DNA from: Ga0074130 sp035565355
GTDB lineage: Bacteria; Pseudomonadota; Gammaproteobacteria; Burkholderiales; Rhodocyclaceae
DNA: 20,466 nucleotides
Direction: 5' to 3'
Assembly (NCBI GenBank): GCA_035565355.1
Contig: DATMSM010000088.1
Span: forward strand, 1 to 20,466
The position numbers and the translations under genes are program-made. Below, piece after piece: positions 1 to 6,359 of the stretch (its first letter is position 1; every line of letters begins with the position of its first letter). The notes beneath the pieces are model-generated. The model was given only the letters and a program-made list of their open reading frames with translations, ran no database searches and was not told where the DNA came from.

Positions 1-26
1 GGCGAGACGGAGGGTGCGCTTCTTTG

Positions 27-58
27 CTTACTTTCTTGCCGCATAGCAAGAAAGTAAG
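27..58. repeat. Perfect 13-bp stem-loop, probable dispersed intergenic element
   Basis: The arms CTTACTTTCTTGC (27-39) and GCAAGAAAGTAAG (46-58) are exact reverse complements around a six-base loop. The hairpin lies about 60 bases downstream of the minus-strand Nif3-like gene. No T-run follows on either strand, so it is not a classical intrinsic terminator. From memory, similar TTACTTTCTT/AAGAAAGTAA stem-loops recur between genes in many beta- and gammaproteobacterial genomes; this cannot be tested here. A second small inverted repeat, GTCCGG/CCGGAC, follows at 65-83. Nothing in 1-118 looks coding. Confidence 0.6.
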
Positions 59-118
59 TCGGCCGTCCGGACGAATTCCGGACATTGGCGGTCAATCAAC
101 CAGAAGCCCGCAAGAGAA

Positions 119-865
119 CTAGACGGGGTTAGCCAACTCCAGGTATTCGCATTCAAGTCCGTAAACATCGGCCAAATGCTTGCCCAGCGCCTGCACGCCG
201 TAGCGCTCGGTCGCATGGTGGCCGGCGGCGATGTAAGGGATGCCGGACTCCAGGGCGAGGTGATAGGTCTGCTCCGAAACCTCGCCGCTAAGGAAAAGAT
301 CAGCACCGGCGGCGATGGCCTGTTCGAAATAGCCTTGCGCGCCGCCGCTGCACCAGGCAACACGCTTGATTACACGGCCCGCATCACCCAGTAACTGCGG
401 CGTGCGACTCAATGCCGTGCCGACTTGCTGTGCCAATTGCCCGGCCGTCAGCGGGGCCGCTGGCGTGCCGATGAAACCGATCTCCTGCTCGCCGAAGTTG
501 CCGTCGATCCGCCAGCCGAACAGGGCTGCCAACTGGGCGTTGTTGCCCAGGGTCGGGTGCGCGTCCAGGGGCAGGTGGTAGGCAAAGAGGTTGATGTCAT
601 GCTTGAGCAGGGATGCCATGCGCTGCTTGCGAAAGCCTGTCACGCGGCCGTCCTCGCCCTTCCAGAACCAGCCGTGATGCACCAGGATGGTGTCCGCCTG
701 GCGCTCAATGGCGGCATCGATCAGCGCCTGACTGGCGGTGGTGCCGCACAGGATACGTTTGGTTTCAGGCCGGCCTTCCACTTGCAAACCGTTTGGGCAA
801 TAATCGCGAAAGCGCGGCGCCTCAAGCAATCCATCAAGATAGGCGCGCAAATCATCACGCAACAT
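119..865 (-). CDS. ybgI: Nif3-like dinuclear metal centre hexameric protein (YbgI family)
   Basis: This encodes 248 residues, the usual size of the bacterial Nif3/YbgI (GTP cyclohydrolase I type 2-like) family, whose biochemical role is still poorly defined. Putative metal ligands are visible: the HHGWFW motif (His63, His64), the YHLPLDAH segment (His97, Asp101) and GHHATERYG near the C-terminus (His216, Glu220). The N-terminal CPNGLQVEG motif is also typical. The ATG at 865 follows an AGGAG Shine-Dalgarno at about six bases. The protein should be cytoplasmic. The gene is divergent from the AlgW-like protease with only 33 bases between start codons; a Nif3-family gene beside algW is also known in Pseudomonas. 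The family assignment is firm; the function is not. Confidence 0.92.
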   Translation of the reverse strand: MLRDDLRAYLDGLLEAPRFRDYCPNGLQVEGRPETKRILCGTTASQALIDAAIERQADTILVHHGWFWKGEDGRVTGFRKQRMASLLKHDINLFAYHLPLDAHPTLGNNAQLAALFGWRIDGNFGEQEIGFIGTPAAPLTAGQLAQQVGTALSRTPQLLGDAGRVIKRVAWCSGGAQGYFEQAIAAGADLFLSGEVSEQTYHLALESGIPYIAAGHHATERYGVQALGKHLADVYGLECEYLELANPV

Positions 866-879
866 GCGAACTCCTGCTT

Positions 880-892
880 ACTTTCCGAAAGT
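880..892. promoter_or_regulatory. Short palindrome in the divergent Nif3/AlgW spacer
   Basis: ACTTTC-C-GAAAGT is a perfect 6-1-6 dyad occupying much of the 33-base gap between two divergent start codons (865 and 899). It overlaps the leader region of both genes, so it could be an operator or simply chance. No convincing -35/-10 pair fits inside the gap, so at least one promoter must lie within the opposite gene. Confidence 0.3.
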
Positions 893-898
893 CACATT

Positions 899-2056
899 AT
901 GCGCCGTCTCTGGCTGATCTTCGCCCAGGCCGTCACCATCGCTGCCGGCATACTCCTGGCCGTGCAGGCACTGAGCCCTGGCTTGCTGGGGGGCGCTGCC
1001 ACAACCCACACCAGCGGCATCCAGATACTGCAGGAGCCTGCCAGCAACGGTGAGGTGCGGCAGGTGGCCACCTTCAGCACGGCGGCACAGCGCGCCCTGC
1101 CCTCGGTCGTGCACATCTATACGACGCAGGAAGTTCGTGCGCCCAAGAACCCGCTGCTCAACGATCCCTTCTTCCGCCATTTCTTCGGCGACCGCTTCGG
1201 CGAGGAGAAGGAACAGCGTTCGGGCTTGGGCAGCGGCGTGGTGGTCAGCGCCGACGGCTACATCCTGACCAACAACCATGTGGTCGAGGGCGCGGACCAG
1301 ATCGAGATTTCGCTGAATGACGGGCGCAAGCTCAAGGCCGAAGTGGTCGGCACCGATCCGGAATCCGACCTCGCCGTGGTCAAGGCGGCGGGCGACGCCA
1401 AGCTGGAACCGATCACCTTTGCCCAGCCGCGCACACTGAAAGTCGGCGACGTGGTGCTGGCCATCGGCAACCCCTTCGGCGTGGGTCAGACCGTCACCTC
1501 GGGCATCGTCAGTGCGCTTGACCGCACCCATCTCGGCATCAACACCTTTGAGGACTTTATCCAGACCGATGCGGCCATCAATCCGGGCAACTCCGGCGGC
1601 GCATTGGTGGACAGCAACGGCGTGCTGGTCGGCATCAACACCGCCATCTACTCGCAAAGCGGCGGCTCCATGGGCATAGGCTTTGCCATCCCGGTATCGC
1701 TGGCGCAGAACGTGCTCGAACAGATCATCAAGAATGGCGGCGTCACGCGCGGCTGGATCGGCGTAGAAGTTCAGGAGATCACACCGGAACTGGCCGACTC
1801 CTTCAAGCTGCCAAGCAGCGAAGGCGCCCTGATCGCCGGCATTGTGCGCGGCGCGCCGGCGGACAAGGCGGGCATCAAGCCGGGCGACATCCTGCTTGCC
1901 GTCGACGATAAGCCGGTCAAGAATGCGCAGATCATGCTCGAAGTCATCGCCTCGCAGCAGCCCGGCCACAATGCCCGCTTCAAGCTGCGCCGCGAAGGCA
2001 AAGAGGTCGTCCTGTCTGTCGTGATAGGCAAGCGCCCCAAGCCGCAGAAGGGCTGA
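899..2056 (+). CDS. algW: Periplasmic S1C serine protease, DegS/AlgW-type (trypsin + one PDZ)
   Basis: From the ATG at 899 the product has 385 residues. An N-terminal hydrophobic segment (about 5-27) should anchor or export it. The trypsin-like domain carries the catalytic triad: His127 in TNNHVVEG, Asp157 in ESDLAVV and Ser232 in NPGNSGGAL. A single PDZ domain follows (about 285-380, with GAPADKAGIKPGDILLAV). One PDZ and this length match DegS/AlgW rather than two-PDZ DegP/MucD. In Pseudomonas, AlgW senses misfolded outer-membrane proteins and cuts the anti-sigma factor MucA; that role is inferred here. The reading frame continues upstream to 425, but that part is antisense to the Nif3-like gene, so 899 is preferred even though its Shine-Dalgarno is weak. 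In Pseudomonas the same neighbourhood also holds hisC, hisD, hisG and murA. Confidence 0.9.
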   Translation: MRRLWLIFAQAVTIAAGILLAVQALSPGLLGGAATTHTSGIQILQEPASNGEVRQVATFSTAAQRALPSVVHIYTTQEVRAPKNPLLNDPFFRHFFGDRFGEEKEQRSGLGSGVVVSADGYILTNNHVVEGADQIEISLNDGRKLKAEVVGTDPESDLAVVKAAGDAKLEPITFAQPRTLKVGDVVLAIGNPFGVGQTVTSGIVSALDRTHLGINTFEDFIQTDAAINPGNSGGALVDSNGVLVGINTAIYSQSGGSMGIGFAIPVSLAQNVLEQIIKNGGVTRGWIGVEVQEITPELADSFKLPSSEGALIAGIVRGAPADKAGIKPGDILLAVDDKPVKNAQIMLEVIASQQPGHNARFKLRREGKEVVLSVVIGKRPKPQKG

Positions 2057-2076
2057 GCCGCACGCTACTGGAACGT

Positions 2077-2102
2077 AAAAGGCCTGCTCACGCAGGCCTT
2101 TT
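2077..2102. terminator. Bidirectional intrinsic terminator between the protease gene and tatC
   Basis: AAAAGGCCTGC (2077-2087) and GCAGGCCTTTT (2092-2102) form a perfect 11-bp stem with a TCAC loop. A-tract and T-tract sides make it work on both strands. It lies 20 bases after the protease stop codon and 27 bases beyond the tatC stop, so it serves two convergent genes. Confidence 0.9.
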
Positions 2103-2129
2103 GTTTACGGCGGAACCAAGTCCGCGTAC

Positions 2130-2879
2130 TCAATCCTCCGGCTGCGGCAGGGCCGGGCCCTTGTTCGGCCGCCCCATCAGACCGGCCATGAAGATGCCCA
2201 GCTCATACAGCAGGCACAGCGGCACCGCCATCAGGAATTGCGACACGACATCCGGCGGCGTAAAGATGGCGGCAAGCACAAACGCGCCGACGATGACATA
2301 GCGGCGTGCATCCTTCAGCTGAGCAATGCTGACGATGCCGACGCGCACCAGCACGATGACGATGATGGGCACTTCGAAGGTCAGGCCGAAAGCGAGGAAG
2401 GTCGTCAGAACGAAGGATAGGTATTTCTCGATGTCCGTCATCACCGCGACGCCTTCGGGCGCGAACTTGTTCACGAATCCGAACACGGTCGGAAATACGA
2501 CAAAGTAGGCGAAAGCCATGCCGACGAAGAAGAGCAGCACGCTGGCCGCAATCAGCGGCACGACCAGGCGCCGCTCGTGCACATACAGCCCGGGCGCAAC
2601 GAAAGCCCAGGCCTGATAGAGCACATAGGGCAAGGCGAGCACGAAGGCCGCCATCAGCGTCACCTTCATGGGCACCAGGAAGGCGCCGGCCACGTCGGTG
2701 GCGATCATGTGCCCGCCCTCGGGCAGTGCAGCCAGCATGGGCGCCGCCAGCAAGGTATAGATGTCGCGCGCCCAGTTCACCATGCACAGGAACACGATAA
2801 GCACGCCGACAATAGCGCGGATCAGGCGCGAACGCAGCTCAATCAGGTGCGAAACAAAGGTTTCCTGGCCCTCACTCAT
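2130..2879 (-). CDS. tatC: Sec-independent protein translocase TatC
   Basis: This is the multi-spanning receptor of the twin-arginine translocase, which exports folded proteins across the inner membrane. The 249 residues have the family signatures: the N-terminal SHLIELRSRL motif and several strongly hydrophobic segments consistent with six transmembrane helices, ending in FTPPDVVSQFLMAVPLCLLY. The ATG at 2879 overlaps the tatB stop region by four bases, implying translational coupling. It is the last gene of the unit and is followed by the terminator at 2077-2102. TatC with TatB recognises the RR signal peptide before TatA is recruited. Confidence 0.97.
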   Translation of the reverse strand: MSEGQETFVSHLIELRSRLIRAIVGVLIVFLCMVNWARDIYTLLAAPMLAALPEGGHMIATDVAGAFLVPMKVTLMAAFVLALPYVLYQAWAFVAPGLYVHERRLVVPLIAASVLLFFVGMAFAYFVVFPTVFGFVNKFAPEGVAVMTDIEKYLSFVLTTFLAFGLTFEVPIIVIVLVRVGIVSIAQLKDARRYVIVGAFVLAAIFTPPDVVSQFLMAVPLCLLYELGIFMAGLMGRPNKGPALPQPED

Positions 2880-3283
2880 GGCGCAGACCCCGGCTTGGCA
2901 GCGCTCTCGGCCTCAGCAGGTACACCAGCCGCATTCGGGAGCTCGACCGCCGGCGCTGCAGCCAGGCTTTCCGGCGTAGCCGGCTCTAGCGGCGCGCTCG
3001 CCTCGGCCAGGGTGCCACGCGCCACGTCCTCGGCCGAACGCAGCTCCCGGTGTATGGTCTGCTCGACATCGCGCACCTGCTCGGTCAGCTGCGACTGGAA
3101 CTTCTTCAGATCCTCGATCTCCATCTCGCGGCGCACCTCGGTCTTGACGTCATTGACATAGCGCTGCAGACGGCCGAGCAGAGCACCCACTGTCCGCGCC
3201 ACGCGCGGCAAGCGTTCGGGACCGATGACGATCAGGGCCACCAAGCCAATAACGACGAGTTCGGAGAAACCGATGTCAAACAT
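2876..3283 (-). CDS. tatB: Sec-independent protein translocase TatB
   Basis: The 135-residue product has the TatB pattern: a short N-terminal transmembrane helix MFDIGFSELVVIGLVALIV containing the conserved Glu8, then the GPERLP hinge, then a charged amphipathic and coiled-coil-like stretch (about 25-85), then an Ala/Glu/Pro-rich variable tail. GPERLP separates it from TatA, which has FGTSKL here. It partners TatC in the substrate-binding complex. It overlaps tatC by four bases and is separated from tatA by a terminator-like hairpin. Confidence 0.96.
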   Translation of the reverse strand: MFDIGFSELVVIGLVALIVIGPERLPRVARTVGALLGRLQRYVNDVKTEVRREMEIEDLKKFQSQLTEQVRDVEQTIHRELRSAEDVARGTLAEASAPLEPATPESLAAAPAVELPNAAGVPAEAESAAKPGSAP

Positions 3284-3297
3284 GCATATGTCCGCTT

Positions 3298-3336
3298 AAA
3301 AAACAAAACGGGGCCCTATCCTTGCGATGGGCCCCG
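3298..3336 (-). terminator. Intrinsic terminator or attenuator between tatA and tatB
   Basis: CGGGGCCC (3309-3316) pairs with GGGCCCCG (3329-3336). ATC/GAT extends the stem inside after a one-base bulge, leaving a five-base loop. On the minus (coding) strand the stem is followed directly by TTTTGTTTTTT (3308-3298). It sits after the tatA stop (3353) and before the tatB start (3283), inside an otherwise co-oriented operon. Partial termination here would lower tatBC relative to tatA. Confidence 0.8.
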
Positions 3337-3352
3337 CTTGTCTTTCTGGAAG

Positions 3353-3571
3353 TCAAACCTTGTCGCGCTTGGCTTCGCCTTCGATGGTCTGACCGACCTG
3401 GGCCGAGGAATCCGTCGGTTTATCTTCCGCCGAGGCTTCCTTCATGCCGTCCTTGAAGCCCTTGACCGCACCACCCAAATCCTTGCCCATGTTCTTGAGT
3501 TTGGAAGTGCCGAACAGGAGAACCACGATAAGGAGAACGATCAGCCAGTGCCAGATACTGAAACTACCCAT
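3353..3571 (-). CDS. tatA: Sec-independent protein translocase TatA
   Basis: The 72-residue product is of typical TatA size. It has one N-terminal transmembrane helix (about 6-20), the conserved Phe20-Gly21 of LLFGTSKLK, the amphipathic helix KNMGKDLGGAVKGFKDG (about 26-43), and an unstructured acidic tail. TatA oligomers form the transient translocation pathway and are needed in excess over TatBC. The ATG at 3571 is preceded by an AGGAG at about six bases. The gene lies between hinT and tatB, with an 18-base palindrome upstream and a terminator-like hairpin downstream, so it may be expressed differently from its neighbours. Confidence 0.97.
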   Translation of the reverse strand: MGSFSIWHWLIVLLIVVLLFGTSKLKNMGKDLGGAVKGFKDGMKEASAEDKPTDSSAQVGQTIEGEAKRDKV

Positions 3572-3586
3572 TTCAAGCTCCTAGTG

Positions 3587-3604
3587 GGAATGCCGTGGCA
3601 TTCC
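3587..3604. promoter_or_regulatory. 18-base palindrome just upstream of the tatA ribosome-binding site
   Basis: GGAATGCC-GT-GGCATTCC is an exact 8-2-8 inverted repeat in the 37-base gap between the hinT stop (3609) and the tatA ATG (3571). It could be a protein-binding operator, an RNA hairpin acting as a processing site, or a weak attenuator. There is no T-run. Confidence 0.45.
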
Positions 3605-3608
3605 GAAT

Positions 3609-3959
3609 TTAACGGCGAACCAGCATAGGACCGACCGGTTGCGGACCGCCGAGGATGTGTGCATGCAGATGATACACCTCCTGCCCGCCAACCCTGCCGG
3701 TATTCACGATGGTACGGAAGCCATCGCTCAGACCTTGATCTCGCGCAATGTCGCCGAGCTTGCCGAACAGCTTGCCGAGCATGGCGGCGTGCTCGGGCCC
3801 GCAATCGGTAAGCGACTCGACGTGCTGCTTGGGAATCACCAGCACATGCACGGGCGCGGCCGGGTTGATGTCATGGAAGGCATACAGGTCGTCGTCCTCA
3901 TAAACCTTCTTGGACGGGATCTTACCTTCGACGATCTTGCAGAAGATGCAGTCGGACAT
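3609..3959 (-). CDS. hinT: HIT-family purine nucleoside phosphoramidase (HinT-like)
   Basis: The product has 116 residues with the histidine-triad signature HLHAH (His97, His99, His101), the catalytic motif of HIT hydrolases, and an N-terminal CIFCKI metal-site motif (Cys4, Cys7). HinT hydrolyses adenosine phosphoramidates such as lysyl-AMP adducts. A GTG at 3965 is possible, but the AAGGAG at 3965-3970 is correctly spaced (five bases) for the ATG at 3957-3959 and overlaps the GTG, so the ATG is chosen. The start lies two bases after the hisE stop, so the gene is in the his operon. This hisE-hinT-tatA order is common in betaproteobacteria. Confidence 0.93.
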   Translation of the reverse strand: MSDCIFCKIVEGKIPSKKVYEDDDLYAFHDINPAAPVHVLVIPKQHVESLTDCGPEHAAMLGKLFGKLGDIARDQGLSDGFRTIVNTGRVGGQEVYHLHAHILGGPQPVGPMLVRR

Positions 3960-3961
3960 GC

Positions 3962-4294
3962 TCACTCCTTGGGACGGGAAGCCTTTTCCACAATGCCCGA
4001 AACGCCTTCACGACGCTCGAACTCGGCGGCCACGTCGGCCACGCTGACGCCGTATTGGGACAGCAGGATCATGCTGTGGAACCAGAGGTCGGCGACCTCC
4101 TTGACCAGATGGTGGGCGTCGCCATCCTTGGCCGCCATGATGGCCTCGGCGGCTTCCTCGGCGACCTTCTTGCAGATCGAGTCGGTGCCCTTGGCGTACA
4201 GCCCCGCCACATAGGACGAACTCGGTTCGGCAGACTTGCGCTCTTCCAGCGTAGCTTGCACGCGGGTGAGGATATCCAGGGCATTGGCGCTCAT
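3962..4294 (-). CDS. hisE: Phosphoribosyl-ATP pyrophosphatase HisE
   Basis: HisE hydrolyses PR-ATP to PR-AMP and pyrophosphate, the second step of histidine synthesis. The 110 residues match the stand-alone HisE size. The MazG-like helical core is visible in SICKKVAEEAAEAIMAA and VKEVADLWFHSMILL, where the Glu and Asp residues bind Mg. An in-frame upstream extension is antisense-like and overlaps hisI, so the ATG at 4294, preceded by a GAGG element spanning the hisI stop, is preferred. HisI and HisE are separate proteins here rather than the HisIE fusion of enterics. Confidence 0.95.
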   Translation of the reverse strand: MSANALDILTRVQATLEERKSAEPSSSYVAGLYAKGTDSICKKVAEEAAEAIMAAKDGDAHHLVKEVADLWFHSMILLSQYGVSVADVAAEFERREGVSGIVEKASRPKE

Positions 4295-4301
4295 CGCAGC
4301 C

Positions 4302-4691
4302 TCACTTTTTGTAGATGTCTTTGGGGTCTTTGAGGACGGGATCGACCGCGGTCCATTGTCCGTCCACCAGCCTGGAGAAAAAGCAGGAGCGGCGCCCGGT
4401 GTGGCAGGCCATACCGCCATGCTGGTCTATCTTCAGCAGGATAACGTCATTGTCGCAGTCGAGGCGAATGTCGTGCACCTTCTGCACATGCCCGGACTCC
4501 TCACCCTTATGCCAGAGGCGGCCGCGCGAACGCGACCAGTACACGGCCTCGCCGGTCTTGACGGTTTCGAGCAGGGAATCGCGATTCATCCAGGCGAACA
4601 TGAGCACGTCGCCGGTTTCGGCATCCTGAGCAATCGCCGGGACCAGACCTTGCGCATCCCACGCTATCTCATCAAGCCACTGATTTGTCAT
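4302..4691 (-). CDS. hisI: Phosphoribosyl-AMP cyclohydrolase HisI
   Basis: HisI opens the adenine ring of PR-AMP, the third step of the pathway. The 129-residue product has the zinc-binding cysteines Cys79 (RLDCDND), Cys96 and Cys103 (ACHTGRRSCFF), and the family motif YWSRSRGRLWHKGEESGH. The ATG at 4691 gives MTNQWLD. A second in-frame ATG at 4697 adds two residues. Neither has a clean Shine-Dalgarno; the region upstream is G-rich and folds into a hairpin (4705-4725). Seven bases separate its stop from hisE. Confidence 0.94.
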   Translation of the reverse strand: MTNQWLDEIAWDAQGLVPAIAQDAETGDVLMFAWMNRDSLLETVKTGEAVYWSRSRGRLWHKGEESGHVQKVHDIRLDCDNDVILLKIDQHGGMACHTGRRSCFFSRLVDGQWTAVDPVLKDPKDIYKK

Positions 4692-4704
4692 GCCCATCCC
4701 CCAT

Positions 4705-4783
4705 CCCCTGCCCCAAAGGCAGGGGTGACTATGGTTCGGCGGCAAGCCGCCTCCGGGTTCAAGCTGCGACCGCTTGAGGCGGC
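4705..4783. repeat. Compound palindromic intergenic element between hisF and hisI
   Basis: The 106-base hisF-hisI gap is far larger than other gaps in the operon and is densely structured. CCCCTGCC/GGCAGGGG (4705-4712 and 4718-4725) forms an 8-bp hairpin. GGCGGC-AA-GCCGCC (4738-4751) is a perfect palindrome. GCCGCCTC (4746-4753) also pairs with GAGGCGGC (4776-4783) around an inner CAAGC/GCTTG pair. This looks like a REP/BIME-type element. The first hairpin ends only 8-14 bases before the hisI start. Confidence 0.55.
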
Positions 4784-4797
4784 TCGGCGCGGACGCT

Positions 4798-5556
4798 TCA
4801 CAGCCGCACCTCGACACCCTGGGCGCGCATGAAGGCCTTGGCCTGCTGCACCGTGTATTCGCCATAGTGGAAGATGCTCGCGGCGAGTACTGCATCGGCC
4901 TTGCCCTGCTTCACGCCATCGACGAGATGCTGCAGATTGCCGACGCCGCCACTGGCAATCACGGGGATGCTCACGGCCTCGGAGACACGTCGCGTCAGTT
5001 CGAGATCGAAGCCTCTCTTGGCGCCATCACGATCCATGCTGGTCAGCAGGATTTCGCCGGCACCCAGCTCGGCAATCCGCTTGGCCCACTCGATCACATC
5101 CAGACCGACGTTCTTGCGGCCGCCGTGGGTAAACACTTCCCACTTTTCCGGGCCGGTCTGCTTGGCGTCGATGGCGACGACGATGCACTGGCTGCCGACC
5201 TTGTCGGCGGCATCGAAAATCAGTTGCGGATTATTCACCGCCGCCGTGTTCATGCTGACCTTGTCGGCACCGGCATTGAGCAGGCGGCGCACGTCCTCGA
5301 CGGCGCGCACGCCGCCGCCGACGGTCAGCGGAATGAAGACCTGTTCGGCGACCTGCTCGACGATGTGGAAAATGGTTTCGCGGTCGTCCGAACTGGCGGT
5401 AATGTCGAGGAAGGTGATCTCGTCGGCGCCCTGCTCGTCATAGCGACGCGCAATCTCGACCGGATCGCCAGCGTCGCGCAACTCGACGAAGTTAACGCCC
5501 TTGACCACCCGCCCGGCATTGACGTCGAGGCAGGGAATGATGCGCTTGGCGAGCAT
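4798..5556 (-). CDS. hisF: Imidazole glycerol phosphate synthase cyclase subunit HisF
   Basis: HisF is the (beta/alpha)8-barrel cyclase that combines PRFAR with ammonia from HisH to give imidazole glycerol phosphate and AICAR. The 252 residues begin MLAKRIIPCLDV with catalytic Asp11; the second catalytic residue, Asp130, lies in VVAIDAK. Phosphate-binding loops are seen in LTVGGGVR and ASGGVGN. The ATG at 5556 has a GGAG about five bases upstream. It lies 20 bases after hisA and upstream of the unusual hisF-hisI spacer. Confidence 0.98.
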   Translation of the reverse strand: MLAKRIIPCLDVNAGRVVKGVNFVELRDAGDPVEIARRYDEQGADEITFLDITASSDDRETIFHIVEQVAEQVFIPLTVGGGVRAVEDVRRLLNAGADKVSMNTAAVNNPQLIFDAADKVGSQCIVVAIDAKQTGPEKWEVFTHGGRKNVGLDVIEWAKRIAELGAGEILLTSMDRDGAKRGFDLELTRRVSEAVSIPVIASGGVGNLQHLVDGVKQGKADAVLAASIFHYGEYTVQQAKAFMRAQGVEVRL

Positions 5557-5576
5557 GGGACTCCGCTAGGTGTCGG

Positions 5577-6320
5577 TTATTTGCCGGACAGCTTGTCCGC
5601 CTCGGCTTGCGCCTTGGCGAAATCGAGCTTGCCTTCGTAGATAGCGCGACCGGTGATGGCGCCCGTGATGCCTTCGGCCTGAACGGCGCACAGAGCCGTG
5701 ATGTCGGCCATGCTGCCGATGCCGCCACTGGCAATGACGGGGATGCGCAACGCCTGGGCCAGCTTGACGGTGGCGTCGACATTCACGCCGTTCAACATGC
5801 CATCGCGGCCGATATCGGTGTAGATGATGCTTTCGACGCCGTAGTCCTCGAACTTCTTGCCGAGATCGATGACATCGTGGCCGGTCAGCTTGGACCAGCC
5901 GTCCACCGCCACCTTGCCGTCCTTCGCATCGAGGCCGACGATGATGTGGCCGGGGAAGGCGCTGCAGGCGTCATGCAGGAAACCTGGGTTCTTGACCGCG
6001 GCCGTGCCGATGATGACATAGCTGATGCCATCATCGAGGCAGCGTTCGATGGTATCCAGATCGCGGATGCCGCCGCCGAGCTGAACCGGAATCTCGTCGC
6101 CAACCTCTTTCAGAATCGCCTTGATGGCGGCCTCGTTCTTCGGCTTGCCGGCAAAGGCGCCATTCAGGTCGACCAGATGCAGACGGCGGGCGCCTTGGTC
6201 TATCCAGTGGCGCGCCATGGCGGCGGGCTCTTCCGAGAAAACGGTGGCATCGTCCATGTCGCCCTGTTTGAGGCGGACACAGTGACCGTCTTTCAGATCA
6301 ATCGCGGGTATGAGCAGCAT
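5577..6320 (-). CDS. hisA: Phosphoribosylformimino-AICAR-P isomerase HisA
   Basis: HisA converts ProFAR to PRFAR by an Amadori rearrangement. The 247-residue product begins MLLIPAIDLKDGHCVRL, with catalytic Asp8 and the second-half Asp131 in VGLDAKDG. The half-barrel repeats LGGGIR and ASGGIGS bind the substrate phosphates. The start is fixed by the conserved N-terminus, yet no Shine-Dalgarno is visible. Instead a palindrome (6322-6334) abuts the start codon. It lies between hisH and hisF. Confidence 0.97.
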   Translation of the reverse strand: MLLIPAIDLKDGHCVRLKQGDMDDATVFSEEPAAMARHWIDQGARRLHLVDLNGAFAGKPKNEAAIKAILKEVGDEIPVQLGGGIRDLDTIERCLDDGISYVIIGTAAVKNPGFLHDACSAFPGHIIVGLDAKDGKVAVDGWSKLTGHDVIDLGKKFEDYGVESIIYTDIGRDGMLNGVNVDATVKLAQALRIPVIASGGIGSMADITALCAVQAEGITGAITGRAIYEGKLDFAKAQAEADKLSGK

Positions 6321-6321
6321 A

Positions 6322-6334
6322 GTTGTTCAACAAC
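6322..6334. promoter_or_regulatory. Palindrome abutting the hisA start codon
   Basis: GTTGTT-C-AACAAC is a perfect 6-1-6 dyad one base upstream of the hisA ATG, overlapping CAACGTTG, another 8-base palindrome (6331-6338). It occupies the place where a Shine-Dalgarno should be. The surrounding 39-base hisH-hisA gap is A/T-richer than its neighbours. It may be an operator, a translational control hairpin, or chance. Confidence 0.35.
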
Positions 6335-6359
6335 GTTGGCAAAAAATGGGATGGAAAAA

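Noticed and set aside
425..898. In-frame N-terminal extension of the AlgW-like protease
   Set aside because: The extension is antisense to the Nif3-like gene and would bury the hydrophobic export segment that begins at 899.
878..1969. 363-aa minus-strand open frame opposite the AlgW-like gene
   Set aside because: It mirrors the codon structure of the real protease gene in high-G+C DNA and shows no family motifs; the plus strand encodes a complete catalytic triad and PDZ domain.
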